A stretch of DNA of 64,000 nucleotides from JANYHH01 sp965249745 (GTDB lineage Bacteria; Deinococcota; Deinococci; Deinococcales; JAAFIG01), in assembly GCA_965249745.1 (NCBI GenBank), contig OZ252252.1, forward strand, positions 1,488,001-1,552,000, read 5' to 3'. Positions 62,784 to 64,000 of the stretch are shown piece by piece. The position numbers and the translations under genes were made by a program. The notes beneath the pieces were generated by a model. It was not told the DNA's origin and did no database searches. It worked only from the letters and a program-made list of their open reading frames with translations. The stretch's first letter is position 1. The number at the start of each line of letters is the position of its first letter.

Positions 62784-64000
62784 AGCGCGGCGGCGCGTTT
62801 TAGCACGAGCGCGAACACCCGACCATCCTCGAGCCGCTCGAAACTGCCCAAGGTTTGCACCGGCTGAGTGACCGCCCTGGGTGGCAGAAACAGCAACGGT
62901 CCGCGTTCCGCAGTTTGCCAGATCGTTTGTTGATTGGCATTCTTGAGGCTGATCGCCACGGGAAATTGCGGTAGCGGCGAGGTGAGCGGTTGTAACTCCT
63001 GACCGTACGGCATCGGAACCGTGCCGCTCAGACTGTACTCGAGACTGCCGATCATGGCGGTGCCGGAAATGGAATACGAGTTTGTAGAATCGTAAACAGC
63101 CGTCAACTCGAGACGCCCCGTCAGGCTTTCCCTGGTGTCGTCCTCGAAGATTGTTGCCGGAGCGTCGTTCAGCGATAAACCCAGCGCCCCGCAGCGGGTG
63201 GTGGCGAGCACGGGCGTCGGCTGGCGCTCAAAGGTTTCGGACTGAGACCACGGCAGGATCAGTCCAGTCTCGTCCGGGAGCCAACGGACCGCACCGACGG
63301 CACTCCCAGCCGCGAGAGGTTTGGTCGTGAGCAGTTGCAGCGTGGCGCTGTCAAAAATGCGCACCCGATCAGGCTCCGAAACCGCTAGTTTCGCACCGCC
63401 AGGACTGAGACTGAATCCGGCATACGCATTCCCGAGCGAACCTGAAAAGCGGCTCTCACCGGTCTCGAGGTTTAAGCGCACGGTTTGGCTTGCGGTGAAC
63501 ACCAAGGCGCTTCGACCATCGGAGGCGTAGGCGAAGCCACGTGCCGGGTACTCGTTCCTGGGTTCGTTTAAGTTGACTGTCACGCGCTGTAAGAGCGCCC
63601 CATCGCTCGTGCGCCAGACCGAGGCTCGAGTCACCCAGCGCTGTGAGGCTTCGTTCACGAGGATCTCCGACATACTGAACCGCGTCGCGTCGTCGGCAAT
63701 GAAACCGGCGTAGAAATAACTGCCCTTGACGAAGTTTTGCAGATCACTCTGCCTCTGTAGCGCACCGCTGTCAGTGCGGTAGAGCGATAACTGTCCTCGT
63801 ATCGAGTCCAGTGAGGCGAGCTGGCTCGAGTTTCTAGACAGCACGATTTGCCCGAAGGCAATCCGAGGTTCCGAGTTGAAGCGACGTTTCAAACTGATCG
63901 GGTCCCAGCGTTGCAGCGCGAACGACGAATCGCTTAAATCCCTGACCAAACCGACGAGATCGCCCTCGGCGGTCCAGCCGACCTCTGCCAGCTCGCCTTT
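62774..64000 (-). CDS. Propeller-like (WD40/TolB-type) protein, partial
   Basis: The C-terminal 408 residues of a protein that continues past the right edge. Repeated strands such as RGFAYASDGRSALVFTASQT, AGFSLSPGGAKLAVSEPDRV and GAVRWLPDETGLILPWSQS suggest a beta-propeller; the last 150 residues (LTGRLELTAVYDSTNSYSIS) look like an immunoglobulin-like or lipid-binding domain. No catalytic motif is seen. The N-terminus, and any signal peptide, is not in the window. Its 3' end overlaps the esterase stop by 10 bp. Confidence 0.75.
   Translation of the reverse strand, partial: KGELAEVGWTAEGDLVGLVRDLSDSSFALQRWDPISLKRRFNSEPRIAFGQIVLSRNSSQLASLDSIRGQLSLYRTDSGALQRQSDLQNFVKGSYFYAGFIADDATRFSMSEILVNEASQRWVTRASVWRTSDGALLQRVTVNLNEPRNEYPARGFAYASDGRSALVFTASQTVRLNLETGESRFSGSLGNAYAGFSLSPGGAKLAVSEPDRVRIFDSATLQLLTTKPLAAGSAVGAVRWLPDETGLILPWSQSETFERQPTPVLATTRCGALGLSLNDAPATIFEDDTRESLTGRLELTAVYDSTNSYSISGTAMIGSLEYSLSGTVPMPYGQELQPLTSPLPQFPVAISLKNANQQTIWQTAERGPLLFLPPRAVTQPVQTLGSFERLEDGRVFALVLKRAAALQR

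Overview
The window looks like a chromosomal segment from a Deinococcota bacterium, probably Deinococcales. A 23S-5S-tRNA-Gly operon stands without a 16S gene, as in Thermus and Deinococcus, and the 5' end of the 23S and the core of the 5S resemble Deinococcus from memory. Coding DNA is moderately G+C-rich and dense, with no phage, insertion sequence or CRISPR array. Two genome-wide habits stand out. The palindrome CTCGAG is hugely over-represented (46 copies by hand count in the first 10.4 kb). Many first genes have a TANNNT -10 box only 5 to 11 nt before the start codon, so they are probably leaderless; genes inside operons use Shine-Dalgarno sites instead.

Layout. 1-3.3 kb: YtfQ/YtfR-like sugar ABC genes divergent from an ArsR-type regulator. 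3.3-12 kb: rsmA, an AAA/DUF4143 ATPase, a SIMPL protein, a Dus enzyme, an FMN reductase, a WYL regulator with DinB protein, and two tandem lipocalin-like paralogs with a NIPSNAP protein. 12-14.7 kb: leuS behind a leader peptide and attenuator. 14.7-18.8 kb: methyltransferase, S41 peptidase, tRNA-Pro and tRNA-Gly, histidine phosphatase. 18.9-22.6 kb: 23S, 5S and tRNA-Gly. 22.6-23.4 kb: an A+T-rich multiply frameshifted pseudogene. 23.5-25.3 kb: ECF sigma factor, membrane partner and RseB-like protein. 25.6-32.1 kb: membrane protein, MTH1-like Nudix, two cyclophilins, aquaporin and homoserine dehydrogenase. 32.5-36.5 kb: molybdenum hydroxylase of the form II CO-dehydrogenase type (S-L-M order). 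36.8-41.4 kb: rlmH, ccdA, AraC regulator, PhyH-type dioxygenase, M42 peptidase. 41.7-49.2 kb: ccmABCDEFGH operon ending in a CcmI-cytochrome c fusion and a Rieske protein. 49.2-51 kb: DAHP synthase behind a Phe/Tyr leader-peptide attenuator. 51-56.8 kb: a secreted cluster with a repeat-bearing subtilisin-like lipoprotein. 56.8-64 kb: SufR-like regulator, Mrp, a Pta/Ptb-like acyltransferase, thioesterase, deaminase, esterase and a partial propeller-like protein.

The most interesting signals are regulatory. Upstream of aroG and of leuS lies a short ORF with cognate codons (Phe/Tyr for aroG; two CTA Leu codons for leuS), followed by an intrinsic terminator and an upstream strand that can pair with the terminator's 5' arm. 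Both leader ORFs appear leaderless, which would be an unusual start for ribosome-mediated attenuation. Other new-looking items are a 94-100 bp dispersed intergenic repeat family (three copies, one encoding the tail of an AraC regulator) and a GTAGGGG-palindrome family. A 23-bp perfect hairpin and an amber-interrupted small gene coupled to leuS complete the list.
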